From: Microbispora sp. ZYX-F-249
Lineage (GTDB): Bacteria > Actinomycetota > Actinomycetes > Streptosporangiales > Streptosporangiaceae
Assembly: GCF_039649665.1 (NCBI RefSeq)
Contig: NZ_JBDJAW010000002.1
Span: 372,001 to 436,000 of the forward strand
Length of the DNA stretch: 64,000 bases
Direction of reading: 5' to 3'
A program made the translations under genes and the position numbers. Below are positions 12,012-20,002 of this stretch, piece after piece. The notes beneath the pieces are model-generated. The model made no database searches, was not told the origin of the DNA, and saw nothing but the letters and a program-made list of their open reading frames with translations. Within the stretch, counting starts at the first letter, position 1, and each line of letters opens with the position of its first letter.

Positions 12012-14222
12012 TCATTCCGCCGGGCCGGCCGGGTCCTCGCCGAGGAGCCCCGCGGCCCGCATCTCCTCCCTCAGCCAGGCCATCGCCGCCTGCTCGTACG
12101 CGGCCTGGCCCGCCCCCGTGACCGGAGTGCCGTTCGCCGTGCGCGGACCGCCGGTGGGCCCGTCACCGGCCGCGCCGTCCGGTGCGCGGCCCCCGCCGGG
12201 GCCGGGCGCGTACGGCCGCCCCGCGGGCGTTCCCCTTCGCTTGGGCCCCGTCCCCGAGCCGCCGGACGTGTCGCCCTGGTCGGCCGCAGGGACGCGGCCG
12301 GCCGCCGTGGCCCGTCCGCGTGGGCCCCGCGCCACGAGGCCGCCGGGCACCGGCCCGTTGGGCGTGGTGCCCCCGCCGTACGCCCCCTGCGGCGCCATGC
12401 CGGGCTGCGGCGCCATGCCGGAAGGCGCCCCCAGGCCCGGCTGACCGCCCTGCCCCGCCCGCCCGGACTCGCCCGGACCCCAGGTCTCCGGCACGAGCAG
12501 TCCCGCGCCGGTCATCTCGGCCGTGAGCTGCCCGAGCAACGCGTCCGCCTCGACCGGCTCGGGAGTGATCTGCGCGAGGGCCGGCGCGAGCGCGCGCAGC
12601 GCGTTCGGCATGCCCGCGCCGGTGCGGTGGAGATCGCCGAGGTTCAGCGGGACGCAACTCGACCTGATGATGTGGAAGAGGTGGTCGACCCGCCGCGCGT
12701 CCCGCGCGCTGTAGGGACCCCGGAAGTCGCCGTGGTGCGCGAGCACCAGCGCCGCCAGGCCGGCGACGTGCGGCGCGGCCATCGAGGTGCCGTCCAGTGC
12801 GGCGTACCCGTCCGGGGGCACGGCCGACAGGACGGCCACGCCCGGGGCGCACACGTCGATCTCGGGACCGTGGCAGGTGAAGCGCGGCGAGAAGTAGCCG
12901 TCGCCGGTCATCGGCCCACGGATCTCGGCCTCGTGGCTGCTGCCGGGCGGGAACGCGTCGGCCTTGCCGACGGCCGCGACGGTCAGCACGCCGGGCAGGG
13001 TGCCGGGGAAGCCGACCGGTCCCCCGTCGTTGCCGGCGGCCACCACGCACGCCACGCCCGCCTCGCGCGCCTGCTCGATCTTCGCGGCGACGAGCGGGGA
13101 GTGATGCCTGCTCGCCAGGCTCAGGTTGACCACGTCGATACGCTGCTCGACGCAGTAGTCGAGCGCCTCGATGAGGTCGCTGAACCGCCCGCCCGGGAAG
13201 ATCTTGCACGCGTGCACCTCGGCCTCGACGGCGAACCCGACGACGCCGTGGCCGTCGTCCGCGCCGGAGACGACGGCCGCGCAGTGGGAGCCGTGGTAGG
13301 CGGCGTCGACGGACCAGCCGTCCGGCTCGCCGCTCACGAGGTCGATCCCGGCACGTACGCGGTCACGCAGGTCGGGATGCCGCAGGTCGGCCCCGGAGTC
13401 GACGACGGCGATCCTGACTCCCGCGCCGCGCAGCGTGGGCGGCAGGCGGTCGAGGTTCATCGCCTGCTGGCCCCAGCCGAAGACCTGCTTGCCGGGGAAA
13501 CCGTCGAAGGTCTCCGACAGGCGCATCGGCTCGATCAGGTTGTCGCGGGTCGTGGACAGGGCCGGGCGGTCGATGTGCACGCTCCAGTAGCCGGAGCGCG
13601 GCCGGACCGTCACCCCGCTGATCGACTCCGGGGTCTCCCCCACCATCGTGACCACCGCGCGGCCGTCGGCCCCGGTGGACGTCTGGGCGGGCCAGCCGTG
13701 CCCGGTCACCAGGACGCTCGCGCCGGGCAGCGGCGTGCCGTCGGCGTCCCTGACCAGGAAGGCGAACGTGCTCTCCACACCGGGCGGCACCACCGCCGGG
13801 GCGGGCCGCCGCCTGCGCGGCGGCCGGGGCACGTCGCTGTAGGTGAGCAGCCGGTCGCGCTCGAAGTAGAGCTGCGGATACTGCCGCCGCAGCGCCTCGA
13901 CGTGCTCGGCGGTCATCTCCGCCACGACCACAGCGGGGAACCCGGGTGCCTGAGCCCCCGGGTTCCCCGCCGTCCCCCGCAGGCGGCGCAGCACGCGTAC
14001 CTCGGGGTCGTCCTCCAGCAGCCTGCGCACCGTGTCACCGTCGAGAGCCGGCGCGGCCGCTCCCGGCGCCGCCGGTTGCGACTGGGGCAGCGCGGCCACC
14101 ATGTAGCGCCGCGGCCGGGGCTCCACCGGCTGCGGCGCCTGGCGGGACGCCTGCCGCCCCCGCGGGGACGCCGGGCGCGGCTCCTCGCTTCCGTCCTTTG
14201 GCTTGTCGTTACTGGTCACCAC
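12012..14222 (-). CDS. Subtilisin-like serine protease (S8 family) with disordered tail
   Basis: 736 residues. Domains in order: basic, disordered N-terminus (1-40); a propeptide-like segment (about 60-130) ending in QLYFERDRLLTY; a beta domain (about 150-225) with DGTPLPGASVLVTG, like a carboxypeptidase-regulatory/CNA-B repeat; the S8 catalytic domain (about 265-545) with Asp275 (VVDSGADL), His310 (HGSH), Asn398 (AAGNDG) and Ser480 (GTSMAAPHVAG); a Gly/Pro-rich tail (590-700); and a final helix. The triad is intact. There is no signal peptide or membrane anchor, so it appears cytoplasmic or non-classically exported. It is the last gene of a leftward set with the 97-residue and glutamine-rich proteins, behind a hairpin. 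Start GTG 14222 (or 14219). The substrate is unknown; processing of the Gln-rich neighbour is a guess. Confidence 0.9.
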   Translation of the reverse strand: MVTSNDKPKDGSEEPRPASPRGRQASRQAPQPVEPRPRRYMVAALPQSQPAAPGAAAPALDGDTVRRLLEDDPEVRVLRRLRGTAGNPGAQAPGFPAVVVAEMTAEHVEALRRQYPQLYFERDRLLTYSDVPRPPRRRRPAPAVVPPGVESTFAFLVRDADGTPLPGASVLVTGHGWPAQTSTGADGRAVVTMVGETPESISGVTVRPRSGYWSVHIDRPALSTTRDNLIEPMRLSETFDGFPGKQVFGWGQQAMNLDRLPPTLRGAGVRIAVVDSGADLRHPDLRDRVRAGIDLVSGEPDGWSVDAAYHGSHCAAVVSGADDGHGVVGFAVEAEVHACKIFPGGRFSDLIEALDYCVEQRIDVVNLSLASRHHSPLVAAKIEQAREAGVACVVAAGNDGGPVGFPGTLPGVLTVAAVGKADAFPPGSSHEAEIRGPMTGDGYFSPRFTCHGPEIDVCAPGVAVLSAVPPDGYAALDGTSMAAPHVAGLAALVLAHHGDFRGPYSARDARRVDHLFHIIRSSCVPLNLGDLHRTGAGMPNALRALAPALAQITPEPVEADALLGQLTAEMTGAGLLVPETWGPGESGRAGQGGQPGLGAPSGMAPQPGMAPQGAYGGGTTPNGPVPGGLVARGPRGRATAAGRVPAADQGDTSGGSGTGPKRRGTPAGRPYAPGPGGGRAPDGAAGDGPTGGPRTANGTPVTGAGQAAYEQAAMAWLREEMRAAGLLGEDPAGPAE

Positions 14223-14329
14223 GTCTCGACTCTCCCCAGCTCAGGCTGGTGTGGCCGGCCGCGCCCCGTACGGCGCGGCGGGCGGTTCAGGCTCTGTCAT
14301 CCCATTCGCCGCTCTCGGGACGGCGGGAG

Positions 14330-14356
14330 CCCGGACCGGCCGCCGGCCGGTCCGGG
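14330..14356. terminator. Strong hairpin inside the subtilase operon
   Basis: CCCGGACCGGC and its complement GCCGGTCCGGG form an 11-bp stem with a short loop, just past the stop of the 97-residue protein gene and 108 bp before the subtilase start. It would terminate or attenuate transcription coming from the two upstream genes, so that the protease is made at a lower level or from its own promoter. Confidence 0.65.
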
Positions 14357-14373
14357 CCACCGAAGTGATCACG

Positions 14374-14667
14374 TCACAGCAGTGGAACCGTGGGCCGTCC
14401 GGGGGTGACGACGCCGAGCGCGAACTGGATCTGCGCCAGGCACGCGTCGTACCGCCCGGCCCGGTACAGCTGAACCGCCTGCACCAGCAGCGGGATGATC
14501 CCCGCGACCTGGGGCGCCTGCGGGAGTGACGCCTGCAGCCAGCCGTACAGCCGCTGGAGCGTCACGGCGCAGTGCGCCTGCAGCGGCGCGACCGGCGCCG
14601 GATGCCCCGTCACGACTCCCACGGCCGGGGGCGTCACCGGACCCATCCCGGGACCCATCGACTCCAC
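14374..14667 (-). CDS. Small helical protein of the Gln-rich/subtilase operon
   Basis: 97 residues, not recognised. The N-terminal 30 residues are Gly/Pro/Val-rich (MGPGMGPVTPP), and the rest is predicted helical: VTLQRLYGWLQASL, VAGIIPLLVQAVQLYRAG and YDACLAQIQFALGVV. The two last helices, separated by RAGRYD, resemble a single TPR-like helical hairpin. The start is GTG 14667, preceded by GGAGGAACACC; a fully open upstream extension overlaps the Gln-rich gene and looks like chance. It lies 13 bp after the Gln-rich gene, so the two are surely co-transcribed. No catalytic residues are apparent, so an adaptor or substrate role is more likely than an enzyme. Confidence 0.7.
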   Translation of the reverse strand: MESMGPGMGPVTPPAVGVVTGHPAPVAPLQAHCAVTLQRLYGWLQASLPQAPQVAGIIPLLVQAVQLYRAGRYDACLAQIQFALGVVTPGRPTVPLL

Positions 14668-14680
14668 GGTGTTCCTCCGA

Positions 14681-15298
14681 TCAGAGAGCGGCACCGGCCG
14701 GCACCGGGACCTGCTGCGCGGCCTGCTGGTGCGGCTGGCCGTAGGCCTGGCCATAGGCCTGGCCGTAGACCTGCGACAGCGACTGCGTGGTCAGCGGGAC
14801 CTGCTGCCCGTACGCCGCCTGGACGTGCTGGGGCATCACGGGCTGGATGCCGAGGTGCAGGGCCTGCTGGCCGGGGTGCTGCGCGTACGCCTGGGTGGCG
14901 TACGGCTGGCCGTAGACCTGCGGGATCTGCTGGGCCTGGGCCTGGATGGCCTGCAGCGCCTGCAGAACCTGCGGCGGAAGCATCTGCTGCTGCACCTGCT
15001 GCTGGATCTGCTCACGGACCTGGTGCTGGTAGAGCACGCCCTCGAGCATCTGGCGGGCCGCGGGAGCGCCGTACCGCACGCTGTACCGCGCGACCTTGGT
15101 CCAGAAGGTCACCGGGCTCACCAGGTGCTCCTGCGGGAGGATCTGCTCCTCCTGCTGGATCATCGCCAGCGGCGACAGCTGCTGCTGCGCCGCCGGGATC
15201 TGCTGACCGAGCTGGAGGGGCGAGATCTGCTGCTGAGCGCCGTACCCCAGCGTGGTCGCCATGGACGCGGGGTTCATAGTGGTGAACGTCATTGTCAC
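14681..15298 (-). CDS. Glutamine-rich, prion-like low-complexity protein
   Basis: 205 residues with about 50 glutamines (24 %), plus many Ala, Pro and Tyr and almost no acidic residues. Q-runs of two or three occur throughout (QQQISPLQLGQQ, EQIQQQVQQQ), and the C-terminal third carries YGQ repeats (VYGQAYGQAYGQPHQQ). Only residues 60-95 (SPVTFWTKVARYSVRYGAPA and the following helix) look folded. There is no signal peptide. The composition is typical of aggregation-prone or phase-separating segments. ATG 15298 has GGAGTGACA upstream (CGAAGGAGTGACA). First gene of the operon leading to the subtilase. Function unknown; a structural, condensate-forming or protease-substrate role is possible. Confidence 0.8.
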   Translation of the reverse strand: MTMTFTTMNPASMATTLGYGAQQQISPLQLGQQIPAAQQQLSPLAMIQQEEQILPQEHLVSPVTFWTKVARYSVRYGAPAARQMLEGVLYQHQVREQIQQQVQQQMLPPQVLQALQAIQAQAQQIPQVYGQPYATQAYAQHPGQQALHLGIQPVMPQHVQAAYGQQVPLTTQSLSQVYGQAYGQAYGQPHQQAAQQVPVPAGAAL

Positions 15299-15329
15299 TC
15301 CTTCGGAGCCAGTAGGTCCGGCCCATCGC

Positions 15330-15345
15330 CGATGTGATTACATCG
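15330..15345. promoter_or_regulatory. Candidate Crp/Fnr operator
   Basis: CGATGTGATTACATCG has perfect 6-bp arms (CGATGT/ACATCG) around a 4-bp centre and embeds TGTGA, the Crp half-site core. It lies 32 bp upstream of the Gln-rich gene start, in the region shared with the divergent Crp/Fnr gene. On the minus strand TATAAC (a -10-like hexamer) lies some 20 bp upstream of it, so bound protein would sit just downstream of that promoter and could repress it. Confidence 0.5.
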
Positions 15346-15462
15346 CGTGACAGATCGGTTGCACAACGTTATAGGCGTAATGAGTGGTTATGGCCGACTT
15401 GGCACTCGGGCTCGGTGACGCAACCGACCGCTCGGGTCATACTCCGGCTTGGAGGTGTCGGC

Positions 15463-16173
15463 ATGACACAGAGCGCTGAGCGGCGCACCTGGTTACGTGG
15501 ATCGTTCCTCGATCTGCTTCCGGCGGTGGTGAGTAAGGAACTCATCCGCCTCGGCTCCCTGCTGGCTTATCCGAACCGGCACGTGCTGATCCGGGAAGGC
15601 GACCCCGGGCGCGCGGTCTACCTGCTGATCGACGCGCTGGTGAAGGTTACGGCCCTCGCGGAAAACGGCTCCAGGGCGCTCCTTTCGATCCGGGCGGACG
15701 GCGACGTCGTCGGTGAGATGGCCGCGCTGACGGACCACCCCCGGATGGCCACGGTTACCACCTGCAGGCGATCTCTCGTCTGCGTGCTGAAGGGTCCTGT
15801 CTTCACCGCCTATCTCGCCCGCACCCCCGAGGCCGCCGCCGCCCTCAGCCAGGTCGCGATCGACCGGTTACGGTTCGCGAACAGGCGGCGCCTCGACTTC
15901 GCGGGCTACGAGGCCGACGTCTGCCTGGCCCGGGTCCTGGTAGATCTCGCCGTGCAGCACGGGCGGCCCCACCATGAGGGGATCGATATCGGAGTGCCGG
16001 TCACCCAGGCCGAGCTGGGCGAACTCGTCGGAATAAAGGAACGCACGGTGCAGAAGGCGATGCACGACCTGTCCGCCCGTGGTCTCGTGCTGCAACGGCA
16101 CCGAGGCGTAGTCATCAGGGACCTCAACGGCCTGACCGACTTCGCCGACCTGCGGCTCCAATCACCCGGTTGA
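15463..16173 (+). CDS. Crp/Fnr family transcriptional regulator
   Basis: 236 residues. Residues about 25-140 form a cyclic-nucleotide-binding beta roll: HVLIREGDPGRAVYLLI, then the phosphate-binding cassette GEMAALTDHPRMATV with the Glu and Arg that contact cyclic nucleotides in Crp proteins. A dimer helix follows, then the DNA-binding helix-turn-helix QAELGELVGIKERTVQKAM. No cysteines suited to an Fe-S cluster are seen. ATG 15463 has GGAGGTGTCGGC. It is divergent from the Gln-rich/subtilase operon and only 78 bp upstream of a class III cyclase-like gene on the same strand. A cyclic nucleotide-sensing regulator beside a cyclase-like protein suggests one circuit; this is inference. Confidence 0.93.
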   Translation: MTQSAERRTWLRGSFLDLLPAVVSKELIRLGSLLAYPNRHVLIREGDPGRAVYLLIDALVKVTALAENGSRALLSIRADGDVVGEMAALTDHPRMATVTTCRRSLVCVLKGPVFTAYLARTPEAAAALSQVAIDRLRFANRRRLDFAGYEADVCLARVLVDLAVQHGRPHHEGIDIGVPVTQAELGELVGIKERTVQKAMHDLSARGLVLQRHRGVVIRDLNGLTDFADLRLQSPG

Positions 16174-16251
16174 AAGCCGCATCAATGCGGGTTCCGAAAA
16201 GCCCGCCGGAGTCATCGTGGTCCGGCCGACACAGACCAGCCAGGAGGCACG

Positions 16252-17064
16252 ATGACTCACCCTCCCATGCCCACCTCGCACGCGATGATCGCGGTGGACA
16301 TCGAGAAGTACAGCGAGCGCAACGACCAGCAGCAACTCCACCTTCAGGAAACCCTCGTTCGGGTGCTCGACGCCGCCGCGGCCGATGCCGGTCTGGACAG
16401 GTCGACGTGGGCCGAGCGGCAGCCGCAAGGGGACGGCGAGTTCTCCTGGCTCCCGCCCCATGCGCACCTCGGTGTGCTGGTCGGCGGCTTCGTCCGCGAG
16501 CTGGACGGGCAACTCGGCCTGTACAACCGGCGCCACGCCGGTGCGTTCTGGACGCGTATGCGCCTTCGGATGGCCGTCCACTTCGGCCCCGTACATCTGG
16601 GCGCCCCCAACGGGGTCGCCGGCCGCCACGCCGTACAGCAGGCCCGGCTCCTCGACTCCGCCCCCGTGCGGCGGGCCCTTGACGCCTGCCCGGCCGCGGA
16701 CCTGGCCCTCATCGTCTCCGACCGCGTGTACGACGACTACATCCGCCAGGGACTGGGCGAGCCGCATGCCTACCGGCCTGTCCATGTCCGGGTCAAGGAG
16801 CACTCCTGCACCGCGTATCTGCACGTGCCCGGTCACGATGTCGACGAGCTCGGCGCTTTGAACCTCTTCGATGACGAGGGGCCGGACCTGCCCGAGACGG
16901 GCCATGCGGGGGCGAACCTCGACCGCAGCGGAGATCGGCCGCGCGCCTCCACGATCGTTTACGGCGACCAGATCGGCGGCCCCTCGCACCGTGCAAGCAG
17001 TGGCGGCACCGTCAACGTCGTCGGCGGCGATCAGAACAACCGCCTCTGGCACGAGGGACAGTAA
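16252..17064 (+). CDS. Class III nucleotidyl cyclase-like protein with C-terminal amyloid-type motif
   Basis: 270 residues. Residues 10-195 follow the class III adenylate/guanylate cyclase pattern: AVDIEKYSERND supplies the first metal Asp (Asp16), QGDGEFSWLP the second (Asp61), and RMRLRMAVHFGPV the central strand. In the later NxxxR region Arg132 (ARLLD) is present but the expected Asn is Val128. VKEHSCTAYLHVP closes the domain. Many actinobacterial proteins with this fold head conflict-type gene cassettes. After an acidic linker, residues 238-261 form a Gly/Asn/Gln-rich motif (GDQI, SHRA, GGTVN, GGDQ) shared with the next protein's N-terminus. The stop overlaps the next start by one base. 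Whether it makes a cyclic nucleotide or is a pseudoenzyme is open. Confidence 0.8.
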   Translation: MTHPPMPTSHAMIAVDIEKYSERNDQQQLHLQETLVRVLDAAAADAGLDRSTWAERQPQGDGEFSWLPPHAHLGVLVGGFVRELDGQLGLYNRRHAGAFWTRMRLRMAVHFGPVHLGAPNGVAGRHAVQQARLLDSAPVRRALDACPAADLALIVSDRVYDDYIRQGLGEPHAYRPVHVRVKEHSCTAYLHVPGHDVDELGALNLFDDEGPDLPETGHAGANLDRSGDRPRASTIVYGDQIGGPSHRASSGGTVNVVGGDQNNRLWHEGQ

Positions 17065-19226
17065 TGGCGGAGCCCGCAGCCCCCACCATCGAACCCGGGC
17101 ACGGCGAGAAAGAACACAAACCTGGCAAAGGTGCGGAGCAGAACTCCCAGCGTGACCTGCGTGAGGAGCTCAACGAGCAGCGGAAGCGAAGCCGGATCTC
17201 CGCGCAGAACCTGGACGCCCTCTACGCCGACACCGTCATCGGCGGTGACGACATTGCGGGAGCCTCCCACCGGGCGACCGACGGCGGCACGGTCAACGCT
17301 GCAGGACGGGACCAGTACATCATCGGCTCGTCGCAGGAGGACAAGGCCGTTTACAGCGTCGGCGTACCGTCGCGCACCGTCGGCGTCGTACGTCGTTGCC
17401 ACGTACCAACCGAGTCCTACCGGACGTTGGTCCGACGTCTCCGTGACGAGCACGTGCTGTTGTTGCGCGGAGAGCAGCACAGCGGGCAGCCGACTGCCGC
17501 CCTGGCCGCCCTCGCACGCTGGACCGGCGATGCCGGGCGTCTCGCCTGGCTTCATCTGAAGCGGGACCCCTTGCGCCTCGTTACCGCCGACCTGCGCGAC
17601 GGGACGGGGTACCTCCTCGTGGCAGGCGACGACACGACCTGGACCAGCCATGCCGACCAGGTGCTTGGACACCTGTGCAGAATCGCCGAACGGGTCGGGG
17701 CACGCATCATCGTCCTGGCCGGTCCCGAGTTCCCCGAGCACGACTGGGCCGTGAAGCACGAACCTGCTCCCCTGGACGGCGTGTTCGCCAACTGGCTGGT
17801 CCACGAGCTGTACGAGGGCGGCGAGGCCAATCCCCAGGAACAGGCCGACAAGACGGCGGGTGACGAACTAGTCCGGGAGAAGCTGGCCGGCTACCGGCGT
17901 CCCCGCGAGGCGCGCGCTCTCGCCCTGCAGGTGGCAGCCGGCCTTCTGCACGGCCGGTCCGTCAGCGAGATTCTGGAGGGATTGCCCGAGCAGAGACGCC
18001 TCAGGGCGCGGAATCTGCTTACCAAGGACACTCCCCGGAGGGCACGGAGTTTTTTGATCGCCAGTGCTGTTCTCAGCGGATCCGCAGCGGCCGTCGTCGC
18101 CACGCAGACGCTGAGACTGGCGACTCTCATCGAGGAGGAACTGGCTCGGCAGACGACCGTCGAGCAGCCGCGTCGGCACCACCTGTGGGAGTGGCTCAGC
18201 GACTGGACCGAGGACACGGGTATCAGGGTCAAGGAGACCGGCCGGGGCGGCGACGGGCAGGTCATCGAGTTCGACGAGCCCCCGATGGCCGGTTCGATCC
18301 TGCGTGTCGTCTGGGAGGAACAGCCCACGATCCATGAGCCACTGCTGACCTGGCTGCAACAGCTGACGGAGAACGAACAGTTCGACATTCGCATGAAGGC
18401 GGCCGAGGCCATTGGGCTTCTGGCTACCTACGACTTCATCGTCGTCGGTGACCGCTTCCTTGAGGAGTGGCGGGACAGCGACAAGGTCCAGCGACGCGAA
18501 CTTGCCGCCTGGACGCTCGCCTCAGCTGCACGGGATCCGCAGGTGGAGCCAAGGGTTCTCGAGTGCCTGCGCCGCTGGGCCCACAACGGCCGAAAAGCCC
18601 AGTCCGTCGTGATCCGGGCTTACGGCTCATGGCTGGGAGCGCGCCATGTCGAGAAGGCCCTGAGCGTTCTCGGCGGCATCGCGAAGACGTCGGGTCATGT
18701 CCTTGCCGGGAGCGTCGCTCGCGCCGTCTCTCAGATCCATCAGCTGGGGGTCGGCATAACCTTCCTGTACGAAGCCGAGCACGCCGAGGTCCCGGAGAAC
18801 ACGCGAAGAATCATCGCCGCCCTCGTGGAGTGGTCAAGCGATCCTGAGTCGAAGGGACCGCCCCGAGCCGCCGCCCTCGCCTTCGTACGACTGCTCGCAT
18901 CCCCCGACGCGATCCGGGTCATCGACCTGGCGGCCGATCCCGGCGGGGCCGCCGATCTCGTCGCACTGTGGCGCCACATTCTTCTCCACGGGGTCACCCG
19001 CGGAGAAGACGCAGCGCTCACACCGGAGGCGTGGGACCTGCTGAGCGACTGGCTCGGCAGGTGGGAGGCAGACCCCGGAGTCCGACACGTCCTCTCCGAG
19101 GTCCTCGCTCCGCCATCCGACGAGCTGCGGATGTCTCTGTCGTTCCACCTCCGGCTATGGGGCCGGATCGGAAAAGTCGACCCCGAAGTCGCGGCCCGGC
19201 TCGCCGCGCTCGTCGAAAGGAGTTGA
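17064..19226 (+). CDS. STAND-like NTPase (degenerate P-loop) with alpha-solenoid C-terminus
   Basis: 720 residues. After a charged helical start (residues 24-50) comes the motif at 61-84 (GDDI, ASHRA, GGTVN, GRDQ), matching the end of the upstream cyclase-like protein. Residues 130-250 resemble a STAND/AAA NTPase core: strand VLLLRG, then GEQHSGQPTAAL in the Walker A place but lacking the Lys, strand GYLLVAGDD at the Walker B place, and RIIVLAGPE as sensor strand. Residues 270-360 are helical, and 400-720 consist of repeated helical pairs like HEAT/ARM units (IRMKAAEAIGLLA, RRELAAWTLASAA). This is the architecture of bacterial NLR-like sensors. Nucleotide hydrolysis is doubtful given the missing Lys. 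The next gene starts six bases after its stop. Confidence 0.72.
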   Translation: MAEPAAPTIEPGHGEKEHKPGKGAEQNSQRDLREELNEQRKRSRISAQNLDALYADTVIGGDDIAGASHRATDGGTVNAAGRDQYIIGSSQEDKAVYSVGVPSRTVGVVRRCHVPTESYRTLVRRLRDEHVLLLRGEQHSGQPTAALAALARWTGDAGRLAWLHLKRDPLRLVTADLRDGTGYLLVAGDDTTWTSHADQVLGHLCRIAERVGARIIVLAGPEFPEHDWAVKHEPAPLDGVFANWLVHELYEGGEANPQEQADKTAGDELVREKLAGYRRPREARALALQVAAGLLHGRSVSEILEGLPEQRRLRARNLLTKDTPRRARSFLIASAVLSGSAAAVVATQTLRLATLIEEELARQTTVEQPRRHHLWEWLSDWTEDTGIRVKETGRGGDGQVIEFDEPPMAGSILRVVWEEQPTIHEPLLTWLQQLTENEQFDIRMKAAEAIGLLATYDFIVVGDRFLEEWRDSDKVQRRELAAWTLASAARDPQVEPRVLECLRRWAHNGRKAQSVVIRAYGSWLGARHVEKALSVLGGIAKTSGHVLAGSVARAVSQIHQLGVGITFLYEAEHAEVPENTRRIIAALVEWSSDPESKGPPRAAALAFVRLLASPDAIRVIDLAADPGGAADLVALWRHILLHGVTRGEDAALTPEAWDLLSDWLGRWEADPGVRHVLSEVLAPPSDELRMSLSFHLRLWGRIGKVDPEVAARLAALVERS

Positions 19227-19231
19227 GCGTC

Positions 19232-20002
19232 ATGTGGCTCATCCGATACAGCCTGCCCGCCGGTGGCCTCGACACGGCGGAGAACGTGAGCGAGTTCTCG
19301 TTCACCGCCCCGGCGCGGGGGGATGTCTTCGATTTCGACGTGACGGTAACGCTGTCCTGGTCGGCGCGCGGCCGTCGCTGGCAGGGAGGCCCCGACACAG
19401 GCGAGCGCGACCACGTTCAGGGACGCCTTCGGGCCGAGACACGGGCGATAGCACGGCGGCACTCGCCGTACCACTCGGAGATCGCCGAGCGCGAGGTGAA
19501 CGATGCGCTCGGCAAACTCCTCGGAGAGCTGCCGACGCATGACAGGCAGGTGATCCTGCGGTGGACGGCACAAGCGGAGGTGCGGCCCTGCGAGGATTTG
19601 CGCGCGCTGCAGCGGGAACGGGCACGCCGCCTCTACGAGATCGACTGCGAGGTCGCGGAGGCGAAGCGTCGCGCGGAGACGGCGGAGGAGATCCGCGCGG
19701 CCTGGGAACGCTTCCTGACCGGGGCGCGCAGGAGCGAGCTGACCAGATACGCCATGCGCCTGGCCGAGCAACCGCAGGCCAGGGCCGAGATCATCGCGGA
19801 GATGCTGGACAAGAGTGAAGACACCGCCGCGCACTTCATTCAGAAACTCGACAAGCTGATGACCCTCCATGAGAGAGGCAACCTCCTGGAGCTGCTCCTC
19901 GGGAGCGAGACCGCGCTGCGGAGCGCGATGACAGCGCTAGGATTGCCGGTTCGGCCCCTTGACCCCGACCCGCTGCTGCCGAGCGGGTTCGGTCAGCCAT
20001 AG
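19232..20002 (+). CDS. SPFH/band 7-like coiled-coil protein of the cassette
   Basis: 256 residues, not firmly recognised. Residues 1-110 are beta-rich (SEFSFTAPARGDVFDFDV, TVTLSW) and then helical (HSEIAEREVNDALG), the order seen in SPFH/band 7 (stomatin-like) domains. Residues 115-175 form a charged coiled coil (ALQRERARRLYEIDCEV, EAKRRAETAEEI), followed by helices with AHFIQKLDKLMTLHERG. No transmembrane segment is present. ATG 19232 has AAAGGAGTTGAGCG. It is six bases from the NTPase gene, so it is the third gene of the cassette, probably forming oligomers or a scaffold. Its last ten bases overlap the end of the convergent membrane-protein gene. Confidence 0.65.
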   Translation: MWLIRYSLPAGGLDTAENVSEFSFTAPARGDVFDFDVTVTLSWSARGRRWQGGPDTGERDHVQGRLRAETRAIARRHSPYHSEIAEREVNDALGKLLGELPTHDRQVILRWTAQAEVRPCEDLRALQRERARRLYEIDCEVAEAKRRAETAEEIRAAWERFLTGARRSELTRYAMRLAEQPQARAEIIAEMLDKSEDTAAHFIQKLDKLMTLHERGNLLELLLGSETALRSAMTALGLPVRPLDPDPLLPSGFGQP

